In this document: in pieces, positions 18,611 to 26,697 of the stretch
How positions within the stretch are numbered: position 1 is the stretch's first letter
How the letters are laid out: the number at the start of each line of letters is the position of its first letter
From: Splendidivirga corallicola
Lineage (GTDB): Bacteria > Bacteroidota > Bacteroidia > Cytophagales > Cyclobacteriaceae
DNA: 64,000 nt
Direction: 5' to 3'
Assembly: GCA_030442035.1 (NCBI GenBank)
Contig: JAUJEA010000002.1
Span: 701,189-765,188, forward strand
Program-made: the position numbers and the translations under genes
Notes under the pieces: model-generated
What the model saw: the letters and a program-made list of their open reading frames with translations, nothing else
The model's database searches: none
What the model was told of the DNA's origin: nothing

Positions 18611-21600
18611 ATGAAGTTCCTATTACAGATGTTTTGCAGGCGAGAGCGAGGTCCTTTTTCCGCTAAATGGATAATTTCAGCATTACTGGTTCTATGTACC
18701 GTAAGTTTAAACGCTCAATCAAGAAAGATATTCAGTCTTCCGGAGGGCATCACTGAAAATGATTATCAGCCAGGTGTTATCATTATGAAACTTCGGGAAT
18801 ATCATGGCAAAAATATTCCGAGTAAAAATGCAGAGGAGCTTGGTGCCATCGTTGGTGCCAAAAAGTGTCATAAGGCTTTTCCTAATATTCACAATACAAT
18901 ACAAGGGCGGGCCAGTGCTTCCAAGCATGGATTATCTAATATCTACAAGATTCAGTTAGGAAAAGATGAAAATATTGTAGATAAGATTAATCAATTGTTA
19001 AAATACCGTGAGGTCATCTATGCCGAACCTTATTACAAAATCAAGCCTTTATACATTCCCAACGACCCTGGCTCAATATTGCCAGGAGGGCAACAAAATT
19101 ATCTTACCACTATTAATGCTTATGCAGCCTGGGATATCCAGAAAGGCGATTCCAATATAGTTGTTGGTGTATTGGACACAGGAATCGACCTTGACCATGA
19201 AGACCTTACTGATAACATTAAATTGAATTACGACGATCCAATTAATGGAATAGATGATGATGCTGATGGGTACATAGATAATTATTATGGTTGGGACATG
19301 GCTGATCATAACAATGATCCGGGGGCTGATCTTGATGAGCATGGGACCTCGGTATCAGGTGTTATGGGGGCTAAAACAAATAATGGTACTGGTATTGCAG
19401 GTTTGGGTTTTAATTCCAAAATACTCCCTGTGAAAATATTTACAAGCTTAACCAATTCTTTTAATAATGGTTACGAAGCTATTTTATATGCCGCAGAGCA
19501 AGGCTGTCAGGTAATCAATCTTTCATGGGGTTCGGATGATTCTTATTCAGATTTTGCCAAAGATATTATAGACTTTGTGGTAGAAGAAATGGATGTGGTG
19601 GTCATAGCTGCTGCAGGAAATACCAATGCCGAATTAAATTTTTATCCGGCCAGCTACTCAAATGTTCTATCTGTTGGTGCCTCTGATAATCAGGATAGAA
19701 AAGCAAGTTTTGCCACTTATAGTAAATACATCGATTTAATCGCACCTGGAAGTTCAGAATATACCACAGCAAATAACAGTGGTTATAAATTTGCATCGGG
19801 ATCATCTTTCGCCTCGCCAATGGTGGCTGGTGTGGCAGCACTGGTAAGAGCGGAATTTCCCGAGTTAAATGCCCGCCAGGTGATGCAAAAGATAAGGTCT
19901 GCTGCGCATAATATATATGATGACCCTGCCAACCAGGTTTATAACGAAATGCTCGGAAGGGGACGACTGGATGCTTATAGGGCGCTGTTGATCTCCAGTG
20001 ATCCGGCTCCCCGAATGACCGATTTTAATTATGATAATGGTGTGGGAAGTTATGTTTTTTATGACGATACACTTTCGATTGACGTAGACGTCACCAATTT
20101 TTTAAACAAAACGCACAATGGCCTGGTGACACTTTCCAGTTCATCACCCTATGTAACAGTTGTTGATTCTACTTTCGATATCTCTAATATGACGCAATTA
20201 GAGAGCAGAAGCAATAATACCTCTCCATTCAAAGTATACTTACATCCTGATTTGCCAACAGACGAGAATTTAATCTTTCGATTAGGTTATGAAGATATAA
20301 ACTACACTGATTATCAATATTTTGACTTCAAAAGTGATCCCGAATTTATCAACTTCGACAATCAAAAATTTGTTTTGACGATCGATAGTGATGGCGGGTT
20401 AGGATATACCAGTGCTCCATATAACCCCTCAGGCATTGGATTGGAATATGAAGGTTCTGAATTAATTGACCATACTGGTTTAATCATTGCTGATGATAAC
20501 AACAACCTTTTGAGCAATGTAGTCACCGATTTCAGTTTTAATACTCAGGATCAGGATTTTACAACAATTGAAAAATTAAAATTTTATAATAACTCAACCG
20601 TAACACTTGATGCCAGATCCTCCTTTGATGACAGCAATGCTGGCAGTGACCAAATAGGCCTCCGAATTGAGCAAAAAGTTCTGGCCAATGAGGTGGAAAA
20701 TGATAACGGTTATATCATTATCGAATATAGAATCACCAATACCAGTGGTACAACGCTAAATAATTTAAAAGCTGGTATTTTTGCTGATTGGGATTTAAAT
20801 AGTTCAACAACCAACAAGGCTGACTGGGATAGTCCCAATAATCTTGGTTATGTCTACGATGCCATCAACAATAATTTATACGGAGGGTTAGCCCTGATCA
20901 GTGCGCAGTCTGGTATTTATACAGCCATTGATTTGAACAGTGAAAATGGCAATACAGCCAATTTCAGTGGTGATTTCACCAAAACCGAAAAGCATGATTT
21001 CTTAGTGAATGGAAATAACAAACTATCCGCTGGTGCCAACGGCAATGGTAATGAGGTAGCTCATATCGTAGGTGGCAATATTATCTCACTGGAAAATAAT
21101 CAAAGTGTCAAGGTCACATTTGCTTTTATGGTTGGAGAGAGCCTTTCAGCCTTGCAAGCCGAGCTAACCAAGGCTCAAAACAGCTATCATAATTATTTAA
21201 ACAATCCAACTATTACCGATTTTGTAAACATCTGTCATGATTCACCTGCTACGATCAATCCGGCTAATGGTACAAATTTCAGGTTTTACCAAGATCCTGA
21301 CACAACTGTTTTTCTTCATAACGGAGAGACCTATACGACAGCAGCTTTAACAGAATCCACTTCTTACTATGCCGTCAATATTGATGAGGCCTACAAAGGA
21401 GACATTCAACAGCTAAGAGTAGTAATTAAGGAACCTCAGGCTGATTTTGCCTTTGACAAAGACACTGTTTATTTGGATGAAAGTAATGAAAATCAGGTTT
21501 CATTTACAGATCTTAGCATAGAAGGAACTAATTGGTTTTGGGATTTTAAGAATGGTTTTACCAGCACAAATCAAAATCCAACTATACAATTCCCGGATAC

Positions 21601-22912
21601 TGGCGTCTTTGATGTTAAAATGAAAGTGACCAGCAAAACCGGATGTTTGGATTCCGCCAATCATACCATTGTGGTACTGTCCAGAGGGCCTAAACCGAAT
21701 ATATCCAACTTTAAAATTTGCGAAGGAGAATCAATTAATATTACCGCAACCAATGCCAGCAACTTAAGTGCATACAGCGAAGAAAATCTGGGTACAGCAT
21801 TGCAGGAAGGAAATAGCCTAACACTTGGCCCATTCTTTTCTGATACCACATTTTATGTAACCAATTTAGACTCAACCTATGAGAGCCTGGCACAGCAAGT
21901 GCTAATAGATGTTGATAACCTGAATCCAACTTTTACATTCTATCTGGATTCATTAGATCTGAATGAAAAAGATGTGCTTCATATAGATGGAATTGCTAAC
22001 AATGCATCTCAGTGGGAGTGGTTCGTAAACAACTCCCCTGCAGGCAACAACGAAAGTCTGACACGTTCAATTTCACTGGAGGAAACGCTTGATATCAAAC
22101 TGATTACAACGGGGGCATATGGTTGTCGTGATTCTGTTTCTCAAGTCATTGAGGTCAAAAAATCTCCTCAGCCATTAGAAGAAACCTTTAGATTCTGCCT
22201 GGGTGATGAAGTCAATATCAGTCCTTCCGGAGGCAATCTCTTTTATTTCTACGATGATGAGGAAAGAACGCAAATCCTGCATAAGGGACATTCATATCAG
22301 CTTTCAGATCTCCAGGCTTCAAAAAGTTTTTATATTACAAATGTTGACTCATTATTGGAAAGTGATGTTACACCAGTACATGTCAGTCTTATTAAAAAAT
22401 TCGCTGACTTCAGCATTGGGCCTGATACTTTAAATATATCGGAAGGAACAACCGTAACATTTCGAAATGAAAGTCCAAATGCTATTGAATCAACCTGGTT
22501 GTTTGAAGACGGAAGTACAGAAAACGCTAGCGAGTTTACCAAAGAATTTGAGTTTCCAGCTATTTACAATGTTAAGTTAACCACCAGAAATGATATTGGT
22601 TGTGTTGATAGTCTTGAAAAAAAATTAGTTGTAGTAAACATTACAGGTATTGATCTATTGGAAGAAACCCCTTACTCTATTTTCCCAAATCCAACAAATG
22701 GGAAATTAACCATTGAGTATGACAGATTATCAAATCAGCCAATGACGATCAAAATTTACAATCATGCTGGGCAGCTTAAAATGTCTAAAGAGGTCGACTC
22801 TCATCGATTAAAACGTCATGAACTAAATTTGGAGGATTTTCCTAAAGGAATCTATCTCCTTAGATTGTCGTTCCAGGATTATCATATTGATGAGAGGATA
22901 ATACTGAATTAG
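18611..22912 (+). CDS. Secreted subtilisin-like S8 protease with PKD-like repeats and T9SS sorting domain
   Basis: 1433 residues. A signal peptide ends near residue 36 (TVSLNAQS), preceded by an unusually basic start. An inhibitor I9-like propeptide region precedes the S8 catalytic domain (about 170-460), with Asp in VVGVLDTGIDLDHEDL, His in DEHGTSVSGVMGA and Ser in GSSFASPMVAGVAALV. A long beta-rich middle follows. Three PKD-like or Ig-like repeats (about 940-1320) have the WxFxxG pattern (FWDFKNGFTSTNQNP, WLFEDGS). The end is a type A C-terminal sorting domain (about 1355-1433: YSIFPNPTNGKLTIEY, GIYLLRLS). It should be exported by the type IX system and act outside the cell on proteins. Single gene; no operon. 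Confidence 0.93.
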   Translation: MKFLLQMFCRRERGPFSAKWIISALLVLCTVSLNAQSRKIFSLPEGITENDYQPGVIIMKLREYHGKNIPSKNAEELGAIVGAKKCHKAFPNIHNTIQGRASASKHGLSNIYKIQLGKDENIVDKINQLLKYREVIYAEPYYKIKPLYIPNDPGSILPGGQQNYLTTINAYAAWDIQKGDSNIVVGVLDTGIDLDHEDLTDNIKLNYDDPINGIDDDADGYIDNYYGWDMADHNNDPGADLDEHGTSVSGVMGAKTNNGTGIAGLGFNSKILPVKIFTSLTNSFNNGYEAILYAAEQGCQVINLSWGSDDSYSDFAKDIIDFVVEEMDVVVIAAAGNTNAELNFYPASYSNVLSVGASDNQDRKASFATYSKYIDLIAPGSSEYTTANNSGYKFASGSSFASPMVAGVAALVRAEFPELNARQVMQKIRSAAHNIYDDPANQVYNEMLGRGRLDAYRALLISSDPAPRMTDFNYDNGVGSYVFYDDTLSIDVDVTNFLNKTHNGLVTLSSSSPYVTVVDSTFDISNMTQLESRSNNTSPFKVYLHPDLPTDENLIFRLGYEDINYTDYQYFDFKSDPEFINFDNQKFVLTIDSDGGLGYTSAPYNPSGIGLEYEGSELIDHTGLIIADDNNNLLSNVVTDFSFNTQDQDFTTIEKLKFYNNSTVTLDARSSFDDSNAGSDQIGLRIEQKVLANEVENDNGYIIIEYRITNTSGTTLNNLKAGIFADWDLNSSTTNKADWDSPNNLGYVYDAINNNLYGGLALISAQSGIYTAIDLNSENGNTANFSGDFTKTEKHDFLVNGNNKLSAGANGNGNEVAHIVGGNIISLENNQSVKVTFAFMVGESLSALQAELTKAQNSYHNYLNNPTITDFVNICHDSPATINPANGTNFRFYQDPDTTVFLHNGETYTTAALTESTSYYAVNIDEAYKGDIQQLRVVIKEPQADFAFDKDTVYLDESNENQVSFTDLSIEGTNWFWDFKNGFTSTNQNPTIQFPDTGVFDVKMKVTSKTGCLDSANHTIVVLSRGPKPNISNFKICEGESINITATNASNLSAYSEENLGTALQEGNSLTLGPFFSDTTFYVTNLDSTYESLAQQVLIDVDNLNPTFTFYLDSLDLNEKDVLHIDGIANNASQWEWFVNNSPAGNNESLTRSISLEETLDIKLITTGAYGCRDSVSQVIEVKKSPQPLEETFRFCLGDEVNISPSGGNLFYFYDDEERTQILHKGHSYQLSDLQASKSFYITNVDSLLESDVTPVHVSLIKKFADFSIGPDTLNISEGTTVTFRNESPNAIESTWLFEDGSTENASEFTKEFEFPAIYNVKLTTRNDIGCVDSLEKKLVVVNITGIDLLEETPYSIFPNPTNGKLTIEYDRLSNQPMTIKIYNHAGQLKMSKEVDSHRLKRHELNLEDFPKGIYLLRLSFQDYHIDERIILN

Positions 22913-23292
22913 CCATCGACAAATTCACAACAGACCATAAAAATAAGCTGAATTCGGGCATTCACAAATCTTGAATTAATGCCGTTAAGATAAGCCGTCA
23001 GATATCAGGTCTCAGACAATTTTCCAGTACGCTAGAAAACATCATTTAGGCTGAAATCTGATACCTGACGCCTGAAAGCTTTTATCATATCCCCTTAAAC
23101 TAAACGGCATTGAATCTTGAATTATCTGTTATCGATGAATGTCTGAAATTATAAGGCATTACTAGAAGTAGTGAGTAATGTTCTTATTTTCATTTCAACC
23201 TCCAAAAAAATGGTGCTTTTTAGGGATTGATATTGCTTTCTTTTTCTTCCAACTTCCCGTGACCAACATTTCAAATTTAACTAACCAAAAAA
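22913..23292. other. Intergenic region holding the MITE-like element
   Basis: 380 bases between the S8 protease and an orphan gene. The middle is the hairpin element described separately; the last 130 bases presumably hold the promoter of the orphan gene, but no exact -7 motif is found. Confidence 0.5.
22967..23124. mobile_element. MITE-like hairpin element with 12-bp flanking direct repeats
   Basis: Perfect 12-bp direct repeats AATCTTGAATTA (22967-22978 and 23113-23124) flank a 134-bp segment. Its ends are inverted: ATGCCGTT (22979-22986) and AACGGCAT (23103-23110). Inside lies a second imperfect inverted pair, CGTCAGATATCAGGTCTCAG and the complement of a near copy, so the whole segment can fold into one long hairpin. 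No reading frame is present. The form is that of a non-autonomous mobile element or a palindromic repeat; the source transposase is not seen here. Confidence 0.5.
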
Positions 23293-23739
23293 ATGGAAAC
23301 AGCGCCCAATTTATTGAAACTGGAAGATACACTTAGCAGAATAAAAGAAGGTGTATCATATCAAACAGACAGTAGCTATGTTAATGTTGCGATTACTCCC
23401 GGAACCGGTTGTTCTAACACACAACTTGGAATGTTCTATATTTCAGTTGTCCCAACTGATTCAAGTGTTTCAATTTCAAATTTTCAGGTGATCATTCAAA
23501 ATCAAGAGCAGGCAAGTAACGGAACGTTTTATGCTTTTGCCTTTTTCTCTGCTACACAAAATGGAGCACCAGTGAGCGGCCTTACCTATCCTCAAATCAT
23601 TGTGTACTGCGGTGCTCAAGCTATAAAAGATAATCAAAACGGCACACCACTCATTGTTTCTGTTGATGGCTATTCAACACCAGGAGGGATTTTCAGCCCT
23701 CAGCAAACTTTCATCCGGGATCTTTGGCCTGGGTGCTAG
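23293..23739 (+). CDS. Hypothetical protein, 148 aa
   Basis: I do not recognise a family. The product has no signal peptide or membrane helix. Its first 30 residues look helical (METAPNLLKLEDTLSRIKEG) and the rest is beta-rich and Ser/Thr/Gly-rich with few charges (VNVAITPGTGCSNTQLGM, NFQVIIQNQEQASNGTFYAF). There are three Cys (in GTGCS, VYCGA and the final PGC). It is flanked on the left by the hairpin element and on the right by a clear terminator, so it is a single-gene transcript. Real coding is supported by the terminator and by the uninterrupted frame. Confidence 0.6.
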   Translation: METAPNLLKLEDTLSRIKEGVSYQTDSSYVNVAITPGTGCSNTQLGMFYISVVPTDSSVSISNFQVIIQNQEQASNGTFYAFAFFSATQNGAPVSGLTYPQIIVYCGAQAIKDNQNGTPLIVSVDGYSTPGGIFSPQQTFIRDLWPGC

Positions 23740-23758
23740 CTATATTTTTTACAATATT

Positions 23759-23785
23759 AAAGGGAATAGAAATTATTCCCTTTTT
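23759..23785 (+). terminator. Intrinsic terminator of the 148-aa orphan gene
   Basis: AAAGGGAATA pairs with TATTCCCTTT around a short GAAAT loop and is followed by a T-run. It starts 20 bases after the stop codon. Confidence 0.85.
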
Positions 23786-23937
23786 CCTTTAATTAAAGGA
23801 TACTTTGCTTAAAAGAAAGACAACGCAACTATTTTTATACAATCTTTGTATGCTGACCCTTGATTTTAAAAGGTCACGCTTCGGTATTCTCGTCTCACTT
23901 CACAATCCGGAAAAATCGAAAAATATAAAGCCAAGCC

Positions 23938-24405
23938 CTAGCTTGGATATTTCTTTTTCATATACTGCATTAAGGTGAAGGCTATGAAAAATCCTGATAG
24001 AGAACCCTCAAATGCTATTAGAAAAGAAACTATATAGGGATTAAGATATTGCCCAAACATTTCATGTTGTCTGATCATCAACATGAATCCCTGATCAAAT
24101 TGCAGGTAGATGAACAAAAACAAGGCAAATGGAATAACTGCAAAAACCGTAGTCAGCGCACCAAGCCCAAGCCCACGGAAATAGATCATTTCCCCACTGT
24201 GCTCTTTCTCATAAGTTTTCAATGCAAACCAGACACCAGTGATCATGATTAAGAAATTGAGCGATCTAAGCTCCACAATGTGAACCAGGCCTACAAATTT
24301 CATTATCAAAAAAAATACTAATAAACCGCCAAAAGTCAACAAGCCATACTTGAAAGCAATGCCTTCCATAGAATGCTTATCTGTCAAGATCTTGAGTGTT
24401 TTCAT
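23938..24405 (-). CDS. DUF4199-like small membrane protein
   Basis: 155 residues with four predicted membrane helices (about 20-42, 46-65, 80-102, 124-147). The short loop KTYEKEHSGEMIYFRGLGLGALTTVFA between helices two and three resembles DUF4199, a Bacteroidota membrane family of unknown function. The C-terminus is short and basic (MKKKYPS). It stands alone, with decayed genes upstream on the same strand. Family assignment is from the overall pattern and is not certain. Confidence 0.6.
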   Translation of the reverse strand: MKTLKILTDKHSMEGIAFKYGLLTFGGLLVFFLIMKFVGLVHIVELRSLNFLIMITGVWFALKTYEKEHSGEMIYFRGLGLGALTTVFAVIPFALFLFIYLQFDQGFMLMIRQHEMFGQYLNPYIVSFLIAFEGSLSGFFIAFTLMQYMKKKYPS

Positions 24406-24508
24406 ATCGCTTGGATTTATTTTTAAACATTCAATATTAAATCATCGGCTAAGAGCTCATCATATTCTTCATCAGTGCTTTCTATCGGTATTCCCGAGTA
24501 AAATGAGC

Positions 24509-24829
24509 TTATATCTTCATGCTATCAGGTTGAATCCATAAAATTGATTCAAGTCCGATGCCAACCCAATACAATTTATTGCTACTGGGGTCAAATTGAA
24601 TATCCTCAGGGTCAGAGAGTCCATCTTCTGATAACACCTCTTTTAAGCTCCTTGCTAATTTGGCTCTGAATATCTGAGGCATGCCTGCTTATGCAATATA
24701 CATTTTTCTACACTTAAGGTCCAGTGTAATTTCCTGTGGATAAGCAACATACAACAAACTCTCAACCCCTGATCTATCCGGATTAGCACATTGAATCAAA
24801 TTTTCATCAACATTTACCCAATAGATTTT
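24509..24829 (-). pseudogene. Decayed YWTD (LDL-receptor class B type) beta-propeller gene
   Basis: One minus-strand frame of 107 codons shows KIYWVNVDENLIQC then PQEITLDLKCRKMYIA, an in-frame TAA at 24689-24691, and in the same frame MPQIFRAKLARSLKEVL, DPEDIQFDPSSNKLYWVG. These are YWTD-propeller repeats (xKxYWxDxxxxxIxxxxxDG, P-I-LD). There is no start codon before the first repeat: a TAA at 24830-24832 precedes it, and the upstream sequence continues in another frame through an A-run. Only about two of the six blades remain. Confidence 0.65.
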
Positions 24830-24993
24830 TTAACTCTCTGACTATATAATTCAAACCCAGAGTTTCCTCCGAAAACTAACCAAATCAATGTAATTAATAA
24901 CTTAAACGAATAATGTCGATTGATCGTTGAATCAGACAATTTCCCAAAGGATTCTAAGGGACCATTTCAAGGAGGTTTTATTTAGTCTCTGTC

Positions 24994-25344
24994 ATGAAGG
25001 TAAAGTCTTTGACTATGGTATTAATATGGCAGCTACCACAAAATTTACCCATTTGGTATACATGCCCTTACCTCTTAATTTTCCATCCCCCCATCACAAG
25101 TATGTTTAGGTATGATGATATTGTAGAACTACTCATAAATACTAAAGCCAATATAAATAATTACGAAGGGGCTGGCATGACTGCACTAATGTTTGCAGCT
25201 CAAAATAATCATCCAGACATTGTTAAAAAACTCTATTCAACCGGAGCCAACCCGCATATGAAGGATAAAAACAGAGAAACAGTGCCGGATAAGGCAATAA
25301 AAAATGATCACGAAAGTATCACTCGTTGGCCAGAGGATTTATAA
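24994..25344 (+). pseudogene. Ankyrin-repeat gene remnant
   Basis: From ATG 25102 the frame reads MFRYDDIVELLINTKANIN, GMTALMFAAQNNHPDIVKKL and STGANPHMKDKNRETVPDKA, about two ankyrin repeats. The preceding frame (24927-25109) has HFKEVLFSLCHEGKVFDYGI and ends in TAG just past the start of the other frame, which points to a frameshift in a formerly longer gene. The longer in-frame start at 24994 adds residues unlike ankyrin repeats. A short functional ankyrin protein starting at 25102 (80 aa) cannot be excluded. Confidence 0.5.
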
Positions 25345-25475
25345 CCAAAATTCAAAAGTAAAAAAGCATTCCTTAAGGTACATTCGTAAAATTTGGAAAA
25401 CTAGTTGTCTTTTAGATCAAGCCCTTTATGGTACTTTTATAAGGTGCTTAATCAAAATACAAAACTAAAATCAAT

Positions 25476-26009
25476 ATGAAAAAAATTGGCTTGAACGTAG
25501 GGGTGTTGGTTATTGCTTTGGCAATGTTCTCTTGTGAAGATGATATAACTTCTATCAATCTTAATAGTGAATTGGAAGAAGAGGTAAATGTTTCAGCCGG
25601 TGAAGGACAATCGCAATTTACACAAAGTGTTACCATCGATGCCACCCAGGATAGTGATATACAAGAATATTTAGGCAAGATAAAAGAGTATCAAATTGAA
25701 TCTATTACTTATAGAATTGAAGACTATCAAGGAGATGCCAGCACGCAATTCAGTGGTTCTTTAACTATTATGCCATCAGGAACTGCTACTGGTAATACTT
25801 TCGAATATCAAATTGATCCCGTTACATTATCTACTTCCCAAGGTCAGGATATTCCTGTAAACTTTAGCCAGGATGATTTGGATGAAATAGAAGGACTACT
25901 AAGAGCGAGTAATGCCGTAAACACCTCAGTCATTGGAATGCTTTCAGATGTTCCAGCCAGTTTCAGACTTATACTCAAAATGACTATAAAGGTTAAGGCC
26001 AACGCTTAA
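25476..26009 (+). CDS. Hypothetical lipoprotein, 177 aa
   Basis: A signal peptide with lipobox (LAMFSC, Cys at 19) is followed by acidic EDDITSINLNSELEEE. Acidic residues after the lipid Cys are a surface-export signal in Bacteroidota lipoproteins, so cell-surface exposure is possible. The rest is beta-rich (VTIDATQDSDIQEYLGKI, ITYRIEDYQGDAST, GSLTIMPSG) with a C-terminal hydrophobic segment (MLSDVPASFRLILKMTIKVK). I do not know the family; it looks like an immunoglobulin-like or jelly-roll barrel domain. It is a single gene with its own terminator. Confidence 0.7.
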   Translation: MKKIGLNVGVLVIALAMFSCEDDITSINLNSELEEEVNVSAGEGQSQFTQSVTIDATQDSDIQEYLGKIKEYQIESITYRIEDYQGDASTQFSGSLTIMPSGTATGNTFEYQIDPVTLSTSQGQDIPVNFSQDDLDEIEGLLRASNAVNTSVIGMLSDVPASFRLILKMTIKVKANA

Positions 26010-26048
26010 TTATAGCATTGTAAAAAGTTGTTTTTGCTTGCAAATTTT

Positions 26049-26080
26049 GAGGGCGGTTAATGATTAGCCGCTCTTTTTTT
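26049..26080 (+). terminator. Terminator of the 177-aa lipoprotein gene
   Basis: GAGGGCGG and CCGCTC arms pair around TTAATGATTAG (GCGGTTAAT with ATTAGCCGC inside), followed by seven T. It lies 40 bases past the stop. Confidence 0.85.
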
Positions 26081-26151
26081 ATGTTCAAAAAATTATAAAT
26101 AGTAAAAGTGTTTTCTGATTTTTGTTGAAACTAAAATAAGCACCATTTCTT

Positions 26152-26676
26152 ATGATCACCATTATAGTAGGTACCAATAGAAAAAAATCAAATTCCAGGG
26201 TCATTGCTGAAATTTACAAGGGAATTCTTCAAACCAAGGGAATGGATAGCTCTATTTTAGATCTTGCCGATGTACCTGCAGATTTTATCGCTTCCGCTTT
26301 GTATGAAAATTCCGGTAAAAACGAACGTTTCAATGATTATAGAACCGTCATTGAGAAATCGAAAAAATTCGTTTTTATCGTGGCTGAATACAACGGGTCC
26401 TTTCCTGGTGTGTTAAAAGCTTTTATAGATGGCTTGAAATATCCGGATAGTTTTACTGATAAAAAGTGTGCTTTGGTTGGCCTGTCATCAGGGGTGCAGG
26501 GTGGAGGTCTGGCTGTTAGCCACTTAACCGATATCTTTAATTACTGTGGCATGTATGTCTTACCTTTGAAACCTAAATTGGCAAGAATAGAGGCCAATCT
26601 TATAGAAGGTAAAATAAATAATGATTTATACAATGAACTGCTGGACATGCAAGCCCAACAGCTCATTGACTTCTAA
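26152..26676 (+). CDS. NADPH-dependent FMN reductase family protein
   Basis: 174 residues, flavodoxin-like fold. The FMN phosphate loop is VGTNRKKSNSRVIAE near the N-terminus, and the second motif VAEYNGSFPGVLKAFIDGLK matches the NAD(P)H-dependent FMN reductase family (SsuE/chromate reductase-like, PF03358), followed by ALVGLSSGVQGGGLAVSHL. It probably reduces flavins, quinones or azo compounds. The gene is monocistronic and convergent with ftsZ, with only 21 bases between the stops. Confidence 0.85.
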   Translation: MITIIVGTNRKKSNSRVIAEIYKGILQTKGMDSSILDLADVPADFIASALYENSGKNERFNDYRTVIEKSKKFVFIVAEYNGSFPGVLKAFIDGLKYPDSFTDKKCALVGLSSGVQGGGLAVSHLTDIFNYCGMYVLPLKPKLARIEANLIEGKINNDLYNELLDMQAQQLIDF

Positions 26677-26697
26677 TTGAGACTTCTCTTTTTAATA

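Noticed and set aside
18611..22912. Repeats in the S8 protease as a repeat array at DNA level
   Set aside because: The PKD-like units are similar only in protein pattern, not in DNA sequence.
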